The translations under genes were made by a program, and so were the position numbers. Below, piece after piece: positions 15,172 through 25,647 of a stretch of DNA of 36,760 nucleotides (position 1 is the first letter of the stretch; each line of letters starts with the position of its first letter). Source of the stretch: Polynucleobacter meluiroseus. GTDB taxonomy: Bacteria > Pseudomonadota > Gammaproteobacteria > Burkholderiales > Burkholderiaceae. The stretch covers positions 1 to 36,760 of the forward strand of contig CAMDKY010000016.1 in NCBI GenBank assembly GCA_945901245.1, in the 5' to 3' direction. The notes under the pieces are model-generated. The model searched no databases and was not told the origin of the DNA. It saw nothing but the letters and a program-made list of their open reading frames with translations.

Positions 15172-18006
15172 TTAATGCGCTTCTTCCCAATTATCACCGA
15201 CACCGATACTCACCAGCAAAGGTACCTTCAGTGTTGCAACCGAGCACATCAAGCCTGGTAGGGCCTTTTGCACGTAATCCAGCTCGTCTAAAGGCACATC
15301 AAAGACCAGTTCATCGTGTACTTGCAGTAGCATGCGCGTCTTTAATCCTTCCGCTTCTAGCCAATTCTGCACTGCAACCATCGCCAATTTAATTAAGTCC
15401 GCGGCAGTGCCTTGCATCGGCGCATTGATGGCGGCACGTTCGGCGCCCTGCCGGCGGGGGCCGTTAGAGCCCTTGATCTCGGGTAGCCAAAGCCGCCGAC
15501 CAAAGACCGTTTCGACATAACCTTGCTCCCGCGCCTGCAGCTTGGTTTCTTCCATGTACTGCGCCACGCTGGGGTAACGCTCAAAGTACGTGGCGATGTA
15601 CTTTTGCGCAGCAGCACGTTCAATACCCAAATTACCAGCAAGGCCATAGGCGCTCATGCCATAAATCAAACCGAAATTAATCACCTTGGCATAGCGACGC
15701 TGCTCTGACGATACTTGCTCGAGCGGTATGCCGAAAATTTCAGCAGCAGTTGCCTGATGAATGTCCTTCCCAGCAGCAAATGCCGTTAATAGACTTTCGT
15801 CTTCCGCAATGTGCGCCATGATGCGCAGTTCAATTTGTGAATAATCGGCAGACAATAACTTGCAGCCCGCCGCTGGCACAAAGGCTTCGCGTATCCGCCT
15901 ACCTTCCTCGGTACGCACCGGAATGTTTTGCATATTGGGCTCACTCGATGCCAAGCGACCCGTTACCGCAACGGCTTGCGAGAAATTGGTATGCACGCGC
16001 CCGGTTTTAGGGTTCACCATGCGCGGTAATTTCTCAATGTAGGTCGACATCAGTTTTGCAAGGCCACGGTAATCCAAAATCCTCGCCGGCAAGGGAAAAT
16101 CTTCCGCTAGTTTTTGCAAGACCTCTTCATCGGTCGACGGCGCGCCCGACGGGGTTTTTTTAATCACCGGCAACTGCAATTGCCCAAACAAAATCTCGGC
16201 AATTTGCTTGGGTGACTGGATATTAAATGGCTGCCCTGCAAGCGTATGAATCTCGCCCTCTAAGGCCAAGAGTCGTTTGCCCACTTCAAGCCCTTGAGCT
16301 GCTAAACGCGCCGAGTCAATCCGAATACCGTTGCGCTCCATCACCCCCAGTACACGCATGGCCGGCATTTCGATCTGCTCGTATACGTAGCGTAAGCCTG
16401 GGCTACTTTCAATCTGTGGCCATAAGAAATGATGCAAGCGCAAGGTAATATCGGCATCTTCTGCAGCGTAGTTGGTTGCCGTTGCCAGGTCGACTTGATC
16501 AAAGCCAATTTGATGCACGCCCTTGCCGCACACTTCTTCGTAGCGGATGGTCTTCACACCCAAGTGGCGCTCCGCCAAGCTATCCATATTGTGGGCCAAA
16601 TGCGATTCCAGCACATAGGACTCCAATAAGGTGTCGTGCTGTATCCCGCGTAAGGCAATACCGTAGTTCGCAAAGATATGGGCGTCGTACTTGAGGTTCT
16701 GCCCAAGCTTGTGACGCTTGGGGTCCTCTAGCCAGGGGCGCATCTGATCCAAGACCGATTGGCGATCGAGTTGATCCTCGCCAGTGCGGTGCGCCAGTGG
16801 GATGTAACAGGCAACGCCTTCTTCGGCACTGAGTGAAATCCCAACTAGCTCGGCTACCAAGGCATCAAGCCCCGTCGTTTCGGTATCAATGCACACCAAA
16901 TCAGCAGCGGCTATTTTGGCCAGCCATGCATCTAGTCTTGCCTGATCAACCACGCATTCGTATCGACGCTCGATCGCATGTTGCTCCGCGGCATCTTTTG
17001 CGGGAATCGTTGGTGTAAGTGCGGGTGGATTAACTGATTTTGATGAGACTGCGCTCGGCGATGAAGCCGAGTTACCCACTAAATCAAATGCGGGCACATC
17101 ATTTTGTGCGGCGCCGCTTGCCTGTGCAGCGCCCTCTTCGCTTAATCGCTTCTCCACATCACGCAACCAAGTTTTAAATGCAAAGCGCTCAAAGAACTCT
17201 TTTAATACGGGTAAATTCTCTGGCTTGGCATGCAAATCGTCCAGACCAGGAATATGTTCATTCAGATCACAATCCAATTTCACGGTGAGCAGCTCCCTTG
17301 CTCGCAATAGCCAGGGCAGGCTAGCACGGAGGTTATCGCCCACCACGCCTTTGATTTCATCTGCGCGCGCCATGAGTTGATCCAAATCGCCGTATTCTGC
17401 TAACCATTTATTTGCGGTCTTCGGCCCAGCCTTAGGCACTCCAGGTACGTTATCCACCGCATCACCAACGATGGTGAGGTAATCGACAATGCGCTCGGGT
17501 GGTACGCCGAACTTTTGGGTCACGCCATCCACATCGAGCTTCTCATCGGTCATGGTATTAATCAGCGATACCGAGGAATTGACCAGTTGCGCCAAATCCT
17601 TATCACCAGTCGAGATGATGGTGTCCCAGCCGGCCTCAGTAGCTTGCCTGGCCAAGGTACCAATCACATCGTCTGCCTCTACCCCCGAAACGACTAGGAT
17701 CGGCCAGCCCAGGGCCTTAACCAACTCGTGAATTGGCTCAATTTGAACCACCAGGTCTTCTGGCATGGAACTGCGATTTGCCTTGTATTCGGGGTAGAGC
17801 TCGTCCCGAAAGGTCTTGCCTTTGGCATCAAAAACGCAGGCCAAGTGGTCTGCCTGGATCTCGGCCCTAGCCCGCCGCATCATATTAACCATGCCATAAA
17901 CCGCTCCAGTAGGCTCTCCAGCCGCATTTCGGAGGTCTGGCATGCCATGAAAGGCCCGATACAGGTAGCTAGAGCCGTCTACCAACAAGAGTCTATGTTT
18001 CGTCAT
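15172..18006 (-). CDS. polA: DNA polymerase I
   Basis: The 944-residue protein has all three domains. The 5'-3' nuclease spans about 1-290 (VDGSSYLYRAFHGMP, VSGVEADDVIGTLA). The 3'-5' proofreading domain spans about 350-540 and has an intact DxE motif in CIDTETTGLDALV. The polymerase domain has motif A SADYSQIELRIMAHI and motif C LLQVHDELVFDVP. It removes RNA primers and fills gaps in repair. I chose the ATG at 18006 (MTKHRLLLVDGSS) because the frame before it holds only a TTG. A -10-like TACGAT ends 6 nt before this ATG with no ribosome-binding site, a leaderless layout. It is divergent from the DUF2782 gene. Confidence 0.98.
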   Translation of the reverse strand: MTKHRLLLVDGSSYLYRAFHGMPDLRNAAGEPTGAVYGMVNMMRRARAEIQADHLACVFDAKGKTFRDELYPEYKANRSSMPEDLVVQIEPIHELVKALGWPILVVSGVEADDVIGTLARQATEAGWDTIISTGDKDLAQLVNSSVSLINTMTDEKLDVDGVTQKFGVPPERIVDYLTIVGDAVDNVPGVPKAGPKTANKWLAEYGDLDQLMARADEIKGVVGDNLRASLPWLLRARELLTVKLDCDLNEHIPGLDDLHAKPENLPVLKEFFERFAFKTWLRDVEKRLSEEGAAQASGAAQNDVPAFDLVGNSASSPSAVSSKSVNPPALTPTIPAKDAAEQHAIERRYECVVDQARLDAWLAKIAAADLVCIDTETTGLDALVAELVGISLSAEEGVACYIPLAHRTGEDQLDRQSVLDQMRPWLEDPKRHKLGQNLKYDAHIFANYGIALRGIQHDTLLESYVLESHLAHNMDSLAERHLGVKTIRYEEVCGKGVHQIGFDQVDLATATNYAAEDADITLRLHHFLWPQIESSPGLRYVYEQIEMPAMRVLGVMERNGIRIDSARLAAQGLEVGKRLLALEGEIHTLAGQPFNIQSPKQIAEILFGQLQLPVIKKTPSGAPSTDEEVLQKLAEDFPLPARILDYRGLAKLMSTYIEKLPRMVNPKTGRVHTNFSQAVAVTGRLASSEPNMQNIPVRTEEGRRIREAFVPAAGCKLLSADYSQIELRIMAHIAEDESLLTAFAAGKDIHQATAAEIFGIPLEQVSSEQRRYAKVINFGLIYGMSAYGLAGNLGIERAAAQKYIATYFERYPSVAQYMEETKLQAREQGYVETVFGRRLWLPEIKGSNGPRRQGAERAAINAPMQGTAADLIKLAMVAVQNWLEAEGLKTRMLLQVHDELVFDVPLDELDYVQKALPGLMCSVATLKVPLLVSIGVGDNWEEAH

Positions 18007-18012
18007 ACCGCA

Positions 18013-18018
18013 ATCGTA
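18013..18018 (-). promoter_or_regulatory. -10-like hexamer 6 nt before the polA start
   Basis: TACGAT on the minus strand is separated from the ATG at 18006 by TGCGGT. A transcript starting at the usual distance would begin at or next to the A of the ATG. No good -35 is visible. Confidence 0.45.
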
Positions 18019-18101
18019 CAATCTAGTGACTTACTTGTTGCTAATTCCTTGCCCTATGGGCTGAGGGGCTAGCTTGAGCTAACCAAAACCAAGATCACCT
18101 T

Positions 18102-18485
18102 ATGCGCCCAACCCTGCACCTTCTTGCAACTTCCCTCGTTTCCAGCCTCATGGCCACATCGGGTTCTGCCCTTGCCCAAGCCGGAAACTCCCAAGCCCTG
18201 AGTCCTGCAGAGTTAAACCGCATAAATAATCAACCGATTGCTGCTCCGGTTGGTAACCCAGGTCAAATGGGCAATGCCGATGCCCGAAAGCCCACCTTTG
18301 AGTACACCGATCCAGGCGGCACTCAAGTCAAGGAATTTCGTGATGCCAATGCACCAACGGAGGTACAAGTCAAAGGTCCCCTAGGAACCTATGAAATGTC
18401 GCCGCCTACGTCCGTCATGCCCGGACCGAGCAATAAAGCCAATGACAATTTGCTGAGCGTTCCCAGCATTAGTATTCCGTTTTAA
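18102..18485 (+). CDS. DUF2782 family secreted protein
   Basis: The 127-residue protein starts with a Sec-type signal peptide (MRPTLHLLATSLVSSLMATS, cleavage probably after SALAQA). The mature part is Pro/Asn-rich, then has the conserved stretch FEYTDPGGTQVKEFRDANAP and TEVQVKGPLGTYEMSPP that fits DUF2782. Its function is unknown. Relatives sit between polA and thrB in many beta- and gammaproteobacteria, Pseudomonas included, and the same order is seen here. It is 12 bp upstream of thrB. The conserved position suggests a real gene despite the lack of known activity. The DUF call is from pattern and context, not a search. Confidence 0.8.
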   Translation: MRPTLHLLATSLVSSLMATSGSALAQAGNSQALSPAELNRINNQPIAAPVGNPGQMGNADARKPTFEYTDPGGTQVKEFRDANAPTEVQVKGPLGTYEMSPPTSVMPGPSNKANDNLLSVPSISIPF

Positions 18486-18497
18486 ATCTCCTTACGT

Positions 18498-19502
18498 ATG
18501 GCCGTTTTCACACCCGTCCAACTGAGCGATATCGCCGAGTGGGTTTCGACCGACTTTGATATCGGAGTGGCAACGGCTGTTCGTGGCATTCAAGGCGGAA
18601 TAGAAAACTCCAATTTTTTTCTGGATACCCAAAAAAACAATTGCCAGCACGAGTACGTGCTCACCATTTTTGAACGCCTATCTGCAACGCAACTGCCTTA
18701 CTACCTGGAGCTGATGCGCCACCTGGCAGAAAAAGGCATTCCGGTACCTAAGCCTATTGCGAATCACGCCGGCGCCATTTTGTTTGCGCTCAAAGGCAAG
18801 CCGGCTGCCATCGTCAGTAAGCTCGCTGGGGCATCGTGCATGCAACCTACCGCCACCCACTGCGCGATGGTGGGAGACATGCTGGCAAAAATGCATTTGG
18901 CTGGCGCTGATTTTGCCAAGCATCAACCCAATCTGCGCAGCCTGGACTGGTGGCGCGTGACGGTTCCTGCGATATTGCCCCACCTCAATACCGATCAACG
19001 CAATCTGCTGGTCGATGAAATGGCATTTCAAGAATCGTTTTTTGCATCAAATGCGTACCGCGCACTTCCAGAAGGCGCAAGCCATTGCGATCTCTTTCGC
19101 GATAACGTCTTATTCGAAGACGAAGGCTCGGGCTTGCGCCTGGGTGGATTTTTTGATTTCTATTTTGCTGGTAACGACAAGTGGTTGTTTGACCTTGCAG
19201 TTACTATTAATGATTGGTGTTTCTTAGAAGGTGGCGCTCTGGATTCTGGTCGCATGCAAGCCTTAGTTGATGCCTATCAATCCATTCGCCCACTCAGCTC
19301 CGATGAATTGGCAAGCATGGAAGCGATGCTGCGAGCCGCTGCACTGCGTTTTTGGATCTCGCGCCTATGGGATTTTTATTTACCCCGGGATGCGGAAATG
19401 CTCACGGCCCATGACCCAAGCCACTTTGAGCGGATTTTACGTCATCGGCGTCAATCCACAATAGCCCCCGCCTTTTCAAAATCGATTCCACAAAGTGTTT
19501 AG
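18498..19502 (+). CDS. thrB: Homoserine kinase (choline kinase-like type)
   Basis: The 334-residue protein is of the aminoglycoside phosphotransferase / choline kinase fold, as is the betaproteobacterial and pseudomonad ThrB, and unlike the GHMP-type enzyme of E. coli. N-terminal [15 protein letters not shown] is the nucleotide loop. Brenner's motif reads [11 protein letters not shown], and the metal-binding Asp is in [10 protein letters not shown]. It phosphorylates homoserine on the way to threonine. It starts 12 bp behind the DUF2782 gene, and its stop is immediately followed by the ATG of the next gene, so the three form one unit. Confidence 0.94.
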   Translation: MAVFTPVQLSDIAEWVSTDFDIGVATAVRGIQGGIENSNFFLDTQKNNCQHEYVLTIFERLSATQLPYYLELMRHLAEKGIPVPKPIANHAGAILFALKGKPAAIVSKLAGASCMQPTATHCAMVGDMLAKMHLAGADFAKHQPNLRSLDWWRVTVPAILPHLNTDQRNLLVDEMAFQESFFASNAYRALPEGASHCDLFRDNVLFEDEGSGLRLGGFFDFYFAGNDKWLFDLAVTINDWCFLEGGALDSGRMQALVDAYQSIRPLSSDELASMEAMLRAAALRFWISRLWDFYLPRDAEMLTAHDPSHFERILRHRRQSTIAPAFSKSIPQSV

Positions 19503-20288
19503 ATGAAACTCAATCTTGTCAGCCACAAAGAAGCCATTACCTGGATTCGCCAGGGATTCTGGCTTTTTAAACAAAATCCGCTGGGGTTTTTAATGCTGGT
19601 CTTCATGTACATTTTTTTTGCCCAGCTCTCTATTTTGATTCCAGTGATTGGTGTCTTTGTTGTGCTTTTAGTAACCCCCGCACTCTCGGTTGGTTTTATG
19701 ACTGCCTGCCGGCAGGCCATTCAGAAGGAACGAATTCTGCCAACCGCGTATTTGGCTGCATTCAGACTACCATCAACATTGGCACGTAAACGGATATTGC
19801 AGCTGGGTCTGGTCTATACCGCATGCATCTTGATCTTGAGTTTTTTGGCTAGCCTCATCGTCGACTTTGAAGCACTACTACCGCTTTTGACGAGTGATCA
19901 AGCCCCGAGCGTTGAAGCAATGCAACAGTTATATAAATTAGTCTTTGTGGGAGGCTTGCTCTACATTCCGATTGCGATGCTGATGTGGTTCGCGCCCCTA
20001 CTCGTTGCTTGGGCTGAAATGCCCCTGATGCAAGCCATCTTCTCGAGTTGGATGGCTTGCTGGTCAAATCGCGGTGCGTTTGCTTACTATTTGCTGATAT
20101 GGAGCATCGTTTTGGTAGCGGTACCTATGCTGATTGGCGGCATGCTCGAGGCGTTGGGTTTTGCGAGCATCGCCTCTTATGTGGTTGCGCCCATATCGAT
20201 GGGTGGTCTCACCATCATGTATTGCTCCTTCTTTGCAACCTGGAAGGGCTGCTTTACAGACAACAGCGTTGAGCAATTATCTACCTAA
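19503..20288 (+). CDS. BPSS1780-type membrane protein
   Basis: The 261-residue integral membrane protein has about five to six hydrophobic segments, for example LMLVFMYIFFAQLSILIPVI and LVYTACILILSFLASLIVDF. It starts MKLNLVSHKEAITWIRQGFW. The pattern of GFWLFKQNP followed by LSVGFMTACRQA is that of the BPSS1780 family of unknown function found in Burkholderiales. The start codon directly follows the thrB stop with no gap. It ends 12 bp from the convergent uvrD stop, with an AAGCTT inverted repeat across the junction. The family name is from memory of the pattern. Confidence 0.75.
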   Translation: MKLNLVSHKEAITWIRQGFWLFKQNPLGFLMLVFMYIFFAQLSILIPVIGVFVVLLVTPALSVGFMTACRQAIQKERILPTAYLAAFRLPSTLARKRILQLGLVYTACILILSFLASLIVDFEALLPLLTSDQAPSVEAMQQLYKLVFVGGLLYIPIAMLMWFAPLLVAWAEMPLMQAIFSSWMACWSNRGAFAYYLLIWSIVLVAVPMLIGGMLEALGFASIASYVVAPISMGGLTIMYCSFFATWKGCFTDNSVEQLST

Positions 20289-20300
20289 AGCTTGGCAAGC

Positions 20301-22652
20301 TTAGGCATCAATCGCCGTTAGTTTTGCAATACTGAGCTGCAACCATTTCACGCCATGGCGCTTAAAGTTCACTTGGGCACGCGCTTCAATATCGAGGCCT
20401 TCCAAGCCAACAACACGGCCTTCGCCAAACTTCGTATGAAAGACGGCTTGCCCAATGGCAAAGGGATAGCCTGAACGCGGCGGTGCAGCCATCCGTTTGA
20501 CGGTCTCCGTGGCTTTGTTGCGACTGCCTAAGCGCGGCGTCTCCATATCAAAGGTATCCATGCCCTCGTTATCACGTTGACGGGTATAGCCACCACTCTG
20601 CCAACTAGAACCGGTATTGCGACTACCACCCCAACGCGCATCGCTTGCTTTGGGTGTCAGCCATTTTAGGGAGTCAGAAGGGAGCTCTTCTAAAAAGCGC
20701 GACGGCATGTTGTAGCGTACCTGGCCATGCAACATGCGGGATTGCGTATGCGATAGGTAAAGGCGCTCTTTCGCGCGCGTAATCGCCACGTACATTAAAC
20801 GGCGCTCTTCCTCTAAGCCATTGGCTTCGTTAACGCTGTTCTCATGCGGAAATAAACCTTCTTCGAGACCCGTAATAAAGACTGCAGTGAACTCCAGCCC
20901 TTTGGCGGAGTGCACCGTCATTAACTGAATCGCATCCTGCCCAGCTTGCGCTTGGTTATCGCCTGCCTCCAGCGAGGCATGGGATAAAAAACCTGCGAGC
21001 GGGGATGCTTCCAGCGTGCCTGGGTCGTTCTCTCCCGGCAGTAATGCGGCTTCGGCATTTTGTCCGTAGCCTTCTTCAGCAATAAAGGCAGTAGCCGCAT
21101 TGACAAGTTCTTGTAAGTTTTCAACCCGATCTTGGCCTTCGCGCTCGGTCAAATAGTGCTGGATTAAACCGCTGTGCTGAATCACAAACTCCACGGTTTC
21201 GGGCAAGGTATTGCGGCGGGTTGCCTCACGCATGTGATCAACCAGGCGCACAAAACTACCCAAGGCGGCACCCGCTTTTCCTTCTAAACTCGAAGCAGCC
21301 AAATACAGTGAGCATTGCTGCTGCCGTGCCGCATCTTGCAAGGCCTCGATCGAGCGCGCACCAATGCCGCGGGTTGGAAAATTAACCACCCGAGAAAATG
21401 ACGTATCGTCATTGGGATTCTCTAATAGGCGCAAGTAAGCGAGGGCATGTTTAATTTCAGCACGCTCAAAAAAGCGCAGGCCGCCATAGACTCGGTATGG
21501 AATCCCGGATGAAAATAAGCCGTGCTCAATAATGCGCGACTGGGCATTGCTGCGATAGAGAAGCGCAATATCGCTGCGCCGCAAGCCCCCATTGACAAGG
21601 GCTTTAATCTCATCGATCAGCCAACTTGCCTCCATGCCGTCACTTGCCGCTTCATAAATACGAACCGGCTCGCCATGGCCGGCATCGGTGCGCAGGTTTT
21701 TTCCGAGGCGACCCGTGTTGTTGGCAATTAAGTGATTTGCAGTATCTAAAATATACCCGTGCGAGCGGTAGTTCTGCTCGAGCTTGACCATGATCGGCTG
21801 AAATTGATTTTCATAGAGGCGCATATTGGCCACATCTGCGCCGCGGAAGGCATAGATACTTTGATCGTCATCCCCTACCGCAAAGACAGCACTCGCATCC
21901 GCTTTGGCGCGGCCGCCATCGTGGCCCGATAGGAGTTTTAACCAGGCGTACTGCAAGGCATTGGTGTCTTGGAACTCATCGATCAAGATGTGCCGAAAGC
22001 GCTCTTGGTAATGGTTACGAATCGCTTCGCTGTGCTTTAAGAGTTCGTAACTGCGCAATAAGAGCTCTGCAAAATCAACCACGCCCTCGCGTTGGCACTG
22101 CTGATCATAGGCATCGTAAAGTTGTGCCATGCGCGCCTGAAAATCATCGCTACTTTCGAGATCCCGCGCCCGCATGCCCCGTTCTTTGGCATGCGCAATG
22201 AAATACTGCAACTGCTTGGGTGGGTACTTTTCATCATCGACCTTGAGGCCTTTGAGGAGGCGTTTGATTGCCGATAACTGATCTTGCGTATCCAAGATTT
22301 GAAAGGTGGAGGGTAAGCCGGCATCACGGTGGTGCGCCCGCAGTAATCGATTACAAAGGCCATGAAATGTACCAATCCACATCCCGCGGGTATTGATCGG
22401 CAGCATCGCACTCAGGCGCATCATCATTTCTTTGGCGGCTTTGTTGGTGAATGTCACTGCCAGCACGCCGATTGGTGAAACTTGGCCCGTTTGGATCAGC
22501 CAAGCGATGCGGGTGGTGAGTACCCGGGTCTTGCCACTGCCAGCGCCAGCCAAGATCAGGGCAGACTGGGAATAGCCATTTTCGGCAACCGGAGGAAGTG
22601 TCACTGCCTCGCGTTGTTCGGGGTTTAAGTTCGCGAGTAGGTCTGAATACAT
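20301..22652 (-). CDS. uvrD: ATP-dependent DNA helicase UvrD/PcrA type
   Basis: The 783-residue SF1A helicase unwinds DNA 3' to 5' in excision and mismatch repair. Motif Q/Ia begin [10 protein letters not shown]. Walker A is GAGSGKT at 36-42, motif II is DEFQDTN, motif III is [14 protein letters not shown], motif IV is LEQNYRS, motif V is [10 protein letters not shown] and motif VI is [11 protein letters not shown]. The C-terminus ends with the Tudor-like [12 protein letters not shown] domain that in UvrD and PcrA contacts RNA polymerase; Rep lacks it, which favours UvrD. A TATAAT on the minus strand ends 7 nt before the ATG. It is divergent from valS with only 24 bp between starts. Confidence 0.95.
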   Translation of the reverse strand: MYSDLLANLNPEQREAVTLPPVAENGYSQSALILAGAGSGKTRVLTTRIAWLIQTGQVSPIGVLAVTFTNKAAKEMMMRLSAMLPINTRGMWIGTFHGLCNRLLRAHHRDAGLPSTFQILDTQDQLSAIKRLLKGLKVDDEKYPPKQLQYFIAHAKERGMRARDLESSDDFQARMAQLYDAYDQQCQREGVVDFAELLLRSYELLKHSEAIRNHYQERFRHILIDEFQDTNALQYAWLKLLSGHDGGRAKADASAVFAVGDDDQSIYAFRGADVANMRLYENQFQPIMVKLEQNYRSHGYILDTANHLIANNTGRLGKNLRTDAGHGEPVRIYEAASDGMEASWLIDEIKALVNGGLRRSDIALLYRSNAQSRIIEHGLFSSGIPYRVYGGLRFFERAEIKHALAYLRLLENPNDDTSFSRVVNFPTRGIGARSIEALQDAARQQQCSLYLAASSLEGKAGAALGSFVRLVDHMREATRRNTLPETVEFVIQHSGLIQHYLTEREGQDRVENLQELVNAATAFIAEEGYGQNAEAALLPGENDPGTLEASPLAGFLSHASLEAGDNQAQAGQDAIQLMTVHSAKGLEFTAVFITGLEEGLFPHENSVNEANGLEEERRLMYVAITRAKERLYLSHTQSRMLHGQVRYNMPSRFLEELPSDSLKWLTPKASDARWGGSRNTGSSWQSGGYTRQRDNEGMDTFDMETPRLGSRNKATETVKRMAAPPRSGYPFAIGQAVFHTKFGEGRVVGLEGLDIEARAQVNFKRHGVKWLQLSIAKLTAIDA

Positions 22653-22659
22653 TACGCCA

Positions 22660-22665
22660 ATTATA
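22660..22665 (-). promoter_or_regulatory. -10 element 7 nt before uvrD
   Basis: A perfect TATAAT on the minus strand is separated from the uvrD ATG (22652) by TGGCGTA. It lies within the palindrome AATTATAATT, which also supplies the plus-strand TATAAT for valS. No convincing -35 is visible, and no ribosome-binding site could fit a normal leader. Confidence 0.55.
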
Positions 22666-22667
22666 AT
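22662..22667 (+). promoter_or_regulatory. -10 element 9 nt before valS
   Basis: A perfect TATAAT on the plus strand overlaps the minus-strand TATAAT for uvrD by four bases. It ends 9 nt before the valS ATG (22677), so a transcript would have a leader of only a few bases. The -35 is weak. Confidence 0.5.
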
Positions 22668-22676
22668 TTGACTCTT

Positions 22677-25592
22677 ATGCCAAACTCACCGAATACCCTT
22701 GAATCAAGCCCAGCCCCGTCCGAAGCAGAGTTACCTGCTGGATCCGAGTTAGCCAAATCATATGAACCCGCCCCAATCGAAGCATTTTGGGGTCCGGAAT
22801 GGGAAAAGCGCGGCATAGCAAGTGCCACCCTTGACGACTATAAAGCGGACTTCAGCATTCAGCTGCCGCCGCCCAATGTCACGGGTACTTTGCATATGGG
22901 TCATGCGTTTAATCAAACCATCATGGATGGCTTAATCCGTCATGCCCGTATGTCCGGCAAAAACACCTTATGGGTTCCGGGAACCGACCACGCTGGTATT
23001 GCCACTCAAATCGTAGTGGAGCGCCAACTCGATGCGCAAAAAATCTCCCGCCATGATTTAGGCCGCGATGCGTTTTTAGAAAAAGTGTGGGAATGGAAAG
23101 AAAGTTCCGGCTCGACCATTACTCGGCAAATTCGGCGCTTAGGTGCATCGATTGATTGGAGTAGGGAGTATTTCACGATGGACGACAAAATGTCGGCCTC
23201 GGTTATAGAAGTATTCGTGCGCTTACATGAGCAAGGATTAATTTACCGCGGCAAGCGTCTCGTTAATTGGGATCCGCAGTTGGGCACAGCCGTTTCGGAT
23301 CTTGAGGTGGTGAGCGAAGAGGAAGACGGTAGCATGTGGCACATCCGCTACCCCTTAAGCGATGGCTCAGGCTCCCTCGTGGTGGCAACGACCCGCCCAG
23401 AAACCCTCTTGGGTGACGTTGCCGTGATGGTCAACCCCAATGATGAGCGCTATCGTCATCTGATTGGTCAATCGGTCAGCCTACCGCTATGTGATCGCAC
23501 CATCCCCATCATCGCCGACGATTACGTTGACCTGGAGTTTGGCACCGGCGTAGTAAAAGTAACACCTGCGCATGACTTTAATGACTATGCCGTTGGTCAG
23601 CGCCATCAACTCCCCCTCATTAATATTTTGACGCTCGATGCCAAGATCAATGAGAACGCACCGAGCGCATACCAAGGCCTTGATCGCTTTGAGGCACGCA
23701 AGCGCGTGGTTACCGATCTAGAAGCAAGCGGTTTTTTAGAAAAGGTACAGCCCCATAAATTGATGGTGCCGCGCGGCGACCGTACGCAAGTGATTATTGA
23801 GCCGATGCTGACCGATCAATGGTTTGTGGCAGTATCGAAGCCGTCGCAAGACAATGCGTACAAACCAGGCGCATCGATTGCGAGCGCCGCATTGCATGCG
23901 GTCACCAGTGGCGACATTACATTGGTTCCCGAAAACTGGAACAGCACGTACAACCAGTGGTTAGAGAATATTCAGGATTGGTGTATTTCGCGCCAATTGT
24001 GGTGGGGTCATCAGATTCCAGCATGGTATGGCGATGCTGGGCAAATTTTTGTGGCGCGGTCCGAAGCCGATGCGAAAGCAAAAGCGCTGGCTGCTGGCTA
24101 TACCGGCACACTCACGCGCGACCCCGACGTTCTCGATACCTGGTTTAGCTCTGCCCTCGTTCCCTTTAGTGCGCTGGGCTGGCCTAAAGAAACCCCAGAG
24201 CTCAAGCATTTCTTACCCTCCTCAGTATTGGTTACTGGCTTTGACATTATTTTCTTTTGGGTGGCGCGCATGGTCATGATGACCTGCCATTTCACGGGCA
24301 AGGTACCGTTTCATACGGTCTATGTTCATGGCCTGGTGCGGGATGCAGAAGGCCAGAAGATGAGCAAGTCCAAAGGCAATACCTTAGACCCAATCGATCT
24401 GATTGATGGCATCACGCTTGACACCCTCATCGACAAACGCACCACGGGTCTCATGAACCCGAAGCAGGCTGAAACCATCAGTAAAAAGACTCGGAAAGAA
24501 TTTTCGGAAGGCATTCCGGCGTTTGGGACAGATGCCCTGCGCTTTACCTTTGCCTCGCTTGCTTCATTGGGTCGCAACATTAATTTTGATCAGAAACGCT
24601 GCGAGGGTTACCGGAACTTTTGCAACAAACTCTGGAATGCCACCCGCTTTGTCTTAATGAATTGCCCTGGATCGGATGAAGACAATGGCTTTGCCCCCTG
24701 CAACGAGCAATGCGGCCCCGATGGTCATCTCGATTTTTCAGCAGCTGATCGCTGGATTGTGTCGGCCCTGCAGCGCACGGAGCTTGAGGTTGAGAAAGGC
24801 TTTACGCAATACCGCTTTGACAACATCGCCAGCGCCATTTACCAATTCACCTGGGACGAGTATTGCGATTGGTACTTAGAGCTCGCCAAGGTACAGCTAC
24901 AAACGGGTACGCCGGCGCAGCAACGCGCAACCCGCCGCACCCTTTTACGCGTTCTGGAAACCATTTTGCGCATGGCTCATCCACTCATTCCGTTTATTAC
25001 CGAGACCCTGTGGCAAACGGTTGGCCCCAAGACTGGCAAGATCCTTACTGAACAAGCAGGGCAGTCGATTGCGCTGCAACCCTACCCCGTGGCACAACCC
25101 TCAAAGCTGGATGAGCAAAGCGAGGCTTGGGTCAGTCAAGTCAAAGCGATTGTCGATGCTTGCCGTAACCTCCGAGGAGAGATGCAAATCTCTCCAGCCC
25201 AAAAAGTGCCACTGTGGATTTATGGGCCCGCTGCTTTCTTGGAAAAGGCGAGCCCCTATTTGCAAGCCCTCGCAAAATTATCGGAAGTCAAAATTTACAG
25301 CGATGAAGCCTTGCTTGAGCGCGATGCACCTGGGGCTCCAATCGCTTTAGTGGGCGATCTGAAGTTACTGCTGAAGATTGAAGTTGATGTCGATGCAGAA
25401 CGCCTTCGCCTGCGCAAAGAAATTGACCGGCTTGCCAATGAAATCAGTAAAGCGCGTAGTAAGCTAGATAACGAGAGCTTTGTAGCTCGCGCGCCCGTGG
25501 AGGTGGTTGCACAGGAAAAGCTGCGTATGGCTGGATTTGAGCAAAACCACGAAAAATTGCTTGCCCAGCTTGATCGACTTGGTAAAGCCTAG
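22677..25592 (+). CDS. valS: Valyl-tRNA synthetase
   Basis: The 971-residue class I enzyme charges tRNA-Val. The HIGH motif is in [16 protein letters not shown] and the KMSKS loop in [15 protein letters not shown]. The editing domain carries [14 protein letters not shown]. The C-terminal coiled-coil arm ([20 protein letters not shown] to the end) binds the tRNA elbow. The N-terminus before [13 protein letters not shown] is about 30 residues of low-complexity sequence. I chose the ATG at 22677; a TTG at 22668 would overlap the -10 region and is unlikely. galU follows 55 bp later. Confidence 0.97.
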   Translation: MPNSPNTLESSPAPSEAELPAGSELAKSYEPAPIEAFWGPEWEKRGIASATLDDYKADFSIQLPPPNVTGTLHMGHAFNQTIMDGLIRHARMSGKNTLWVPGTDHAGIATQIVVERQLDAQKISRHDLGRDAFLEKVWEWKESSGSTITRQIRRLGASIDWSREYFTMDDKMSASVIEVFVRLHEQGLIYRGKRLVNWDPQLGTAVSDLEVVSEEEDGSMWHIRYPLSDGSGSLVVATTRPETLLGDVAVMVNPNDERYRHLIGQSVSLPLCDRTIPIIADDYVDLEFGTGVVKVTPAHDFNDYAVGQRHQLPLINILTLDAKINENAPSAYQGLDRFEARKRVVTDLEASGFLEKVQPHKLMVPRGDRTQVIIEPMLTDQWFVAVSKPSQDNAYKPGASIASAALHAVTSGDITLVPENWNSTYNQWLENIQDWCISRQLWWGHQIPAWYGDAGQIFVARSEADAKAKALAAGYTGTLTRDPDVLDTWFSSALVPFSALGWPKETPELKHFLPSSVLVTGFDIIFFWVARMVMMTCHFTGKVPFHTVYVHGLVRDAEGQKMSKSKGNTLDPIDLIDGITLDTLIDKRTTGLMNPKQAETISKKTRKEFSEGIPAFGTDALRFTFASLASLGRNINFDQKRCEGYRNFCNKLWNATRFVLMNCPGSDEDNGFAPCNEQCGPDGHLDFSAADRWIVSALQRTELEVEKGFTQYRFDNIASAIYQFTWDEYCDWYLELAKVQLQTGTPAQQRATRRTLLRVLETILRMAHPLIPFITETLWQTVGPKTGKILTEQAGQSIALQPYPVAQPSKLDEQSEAWVSQVKAIVDACRNLRGEMQISPAQKVPLWIYGPAAFLEKASPYLQALAKLSEVKIYSDEALLERDAPGAPIALVGDLKLLLKIEVDVDAERLRLRKEIDRLANEISKARSKLDNESFVARAPVEVVAQEKLRMAGFEQNHEKLLAQLDRLGKA

Positions 25593-25647
25593 TTGGCATG
25601 GTTGATGTCCGCTAGAATCGTTTATTCTTTTTTTAATTGGACTTACT

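Noticed and set aside
20288-20302. AAGCTT-GGC-AAGCTT inverted repeat at the BPSS1780-uvrD junction as a bidirectional terminator
   Set aside because: It has a 6-bp stem and a 3-nt loop with no T run; it may be chance at the two stop codons.
22668-22676. TTG start for valS at 22668
   Set aside because: It would lie immediately behind the -10 element, has no ribosome-binding site, and the ATG nine bases later is better.
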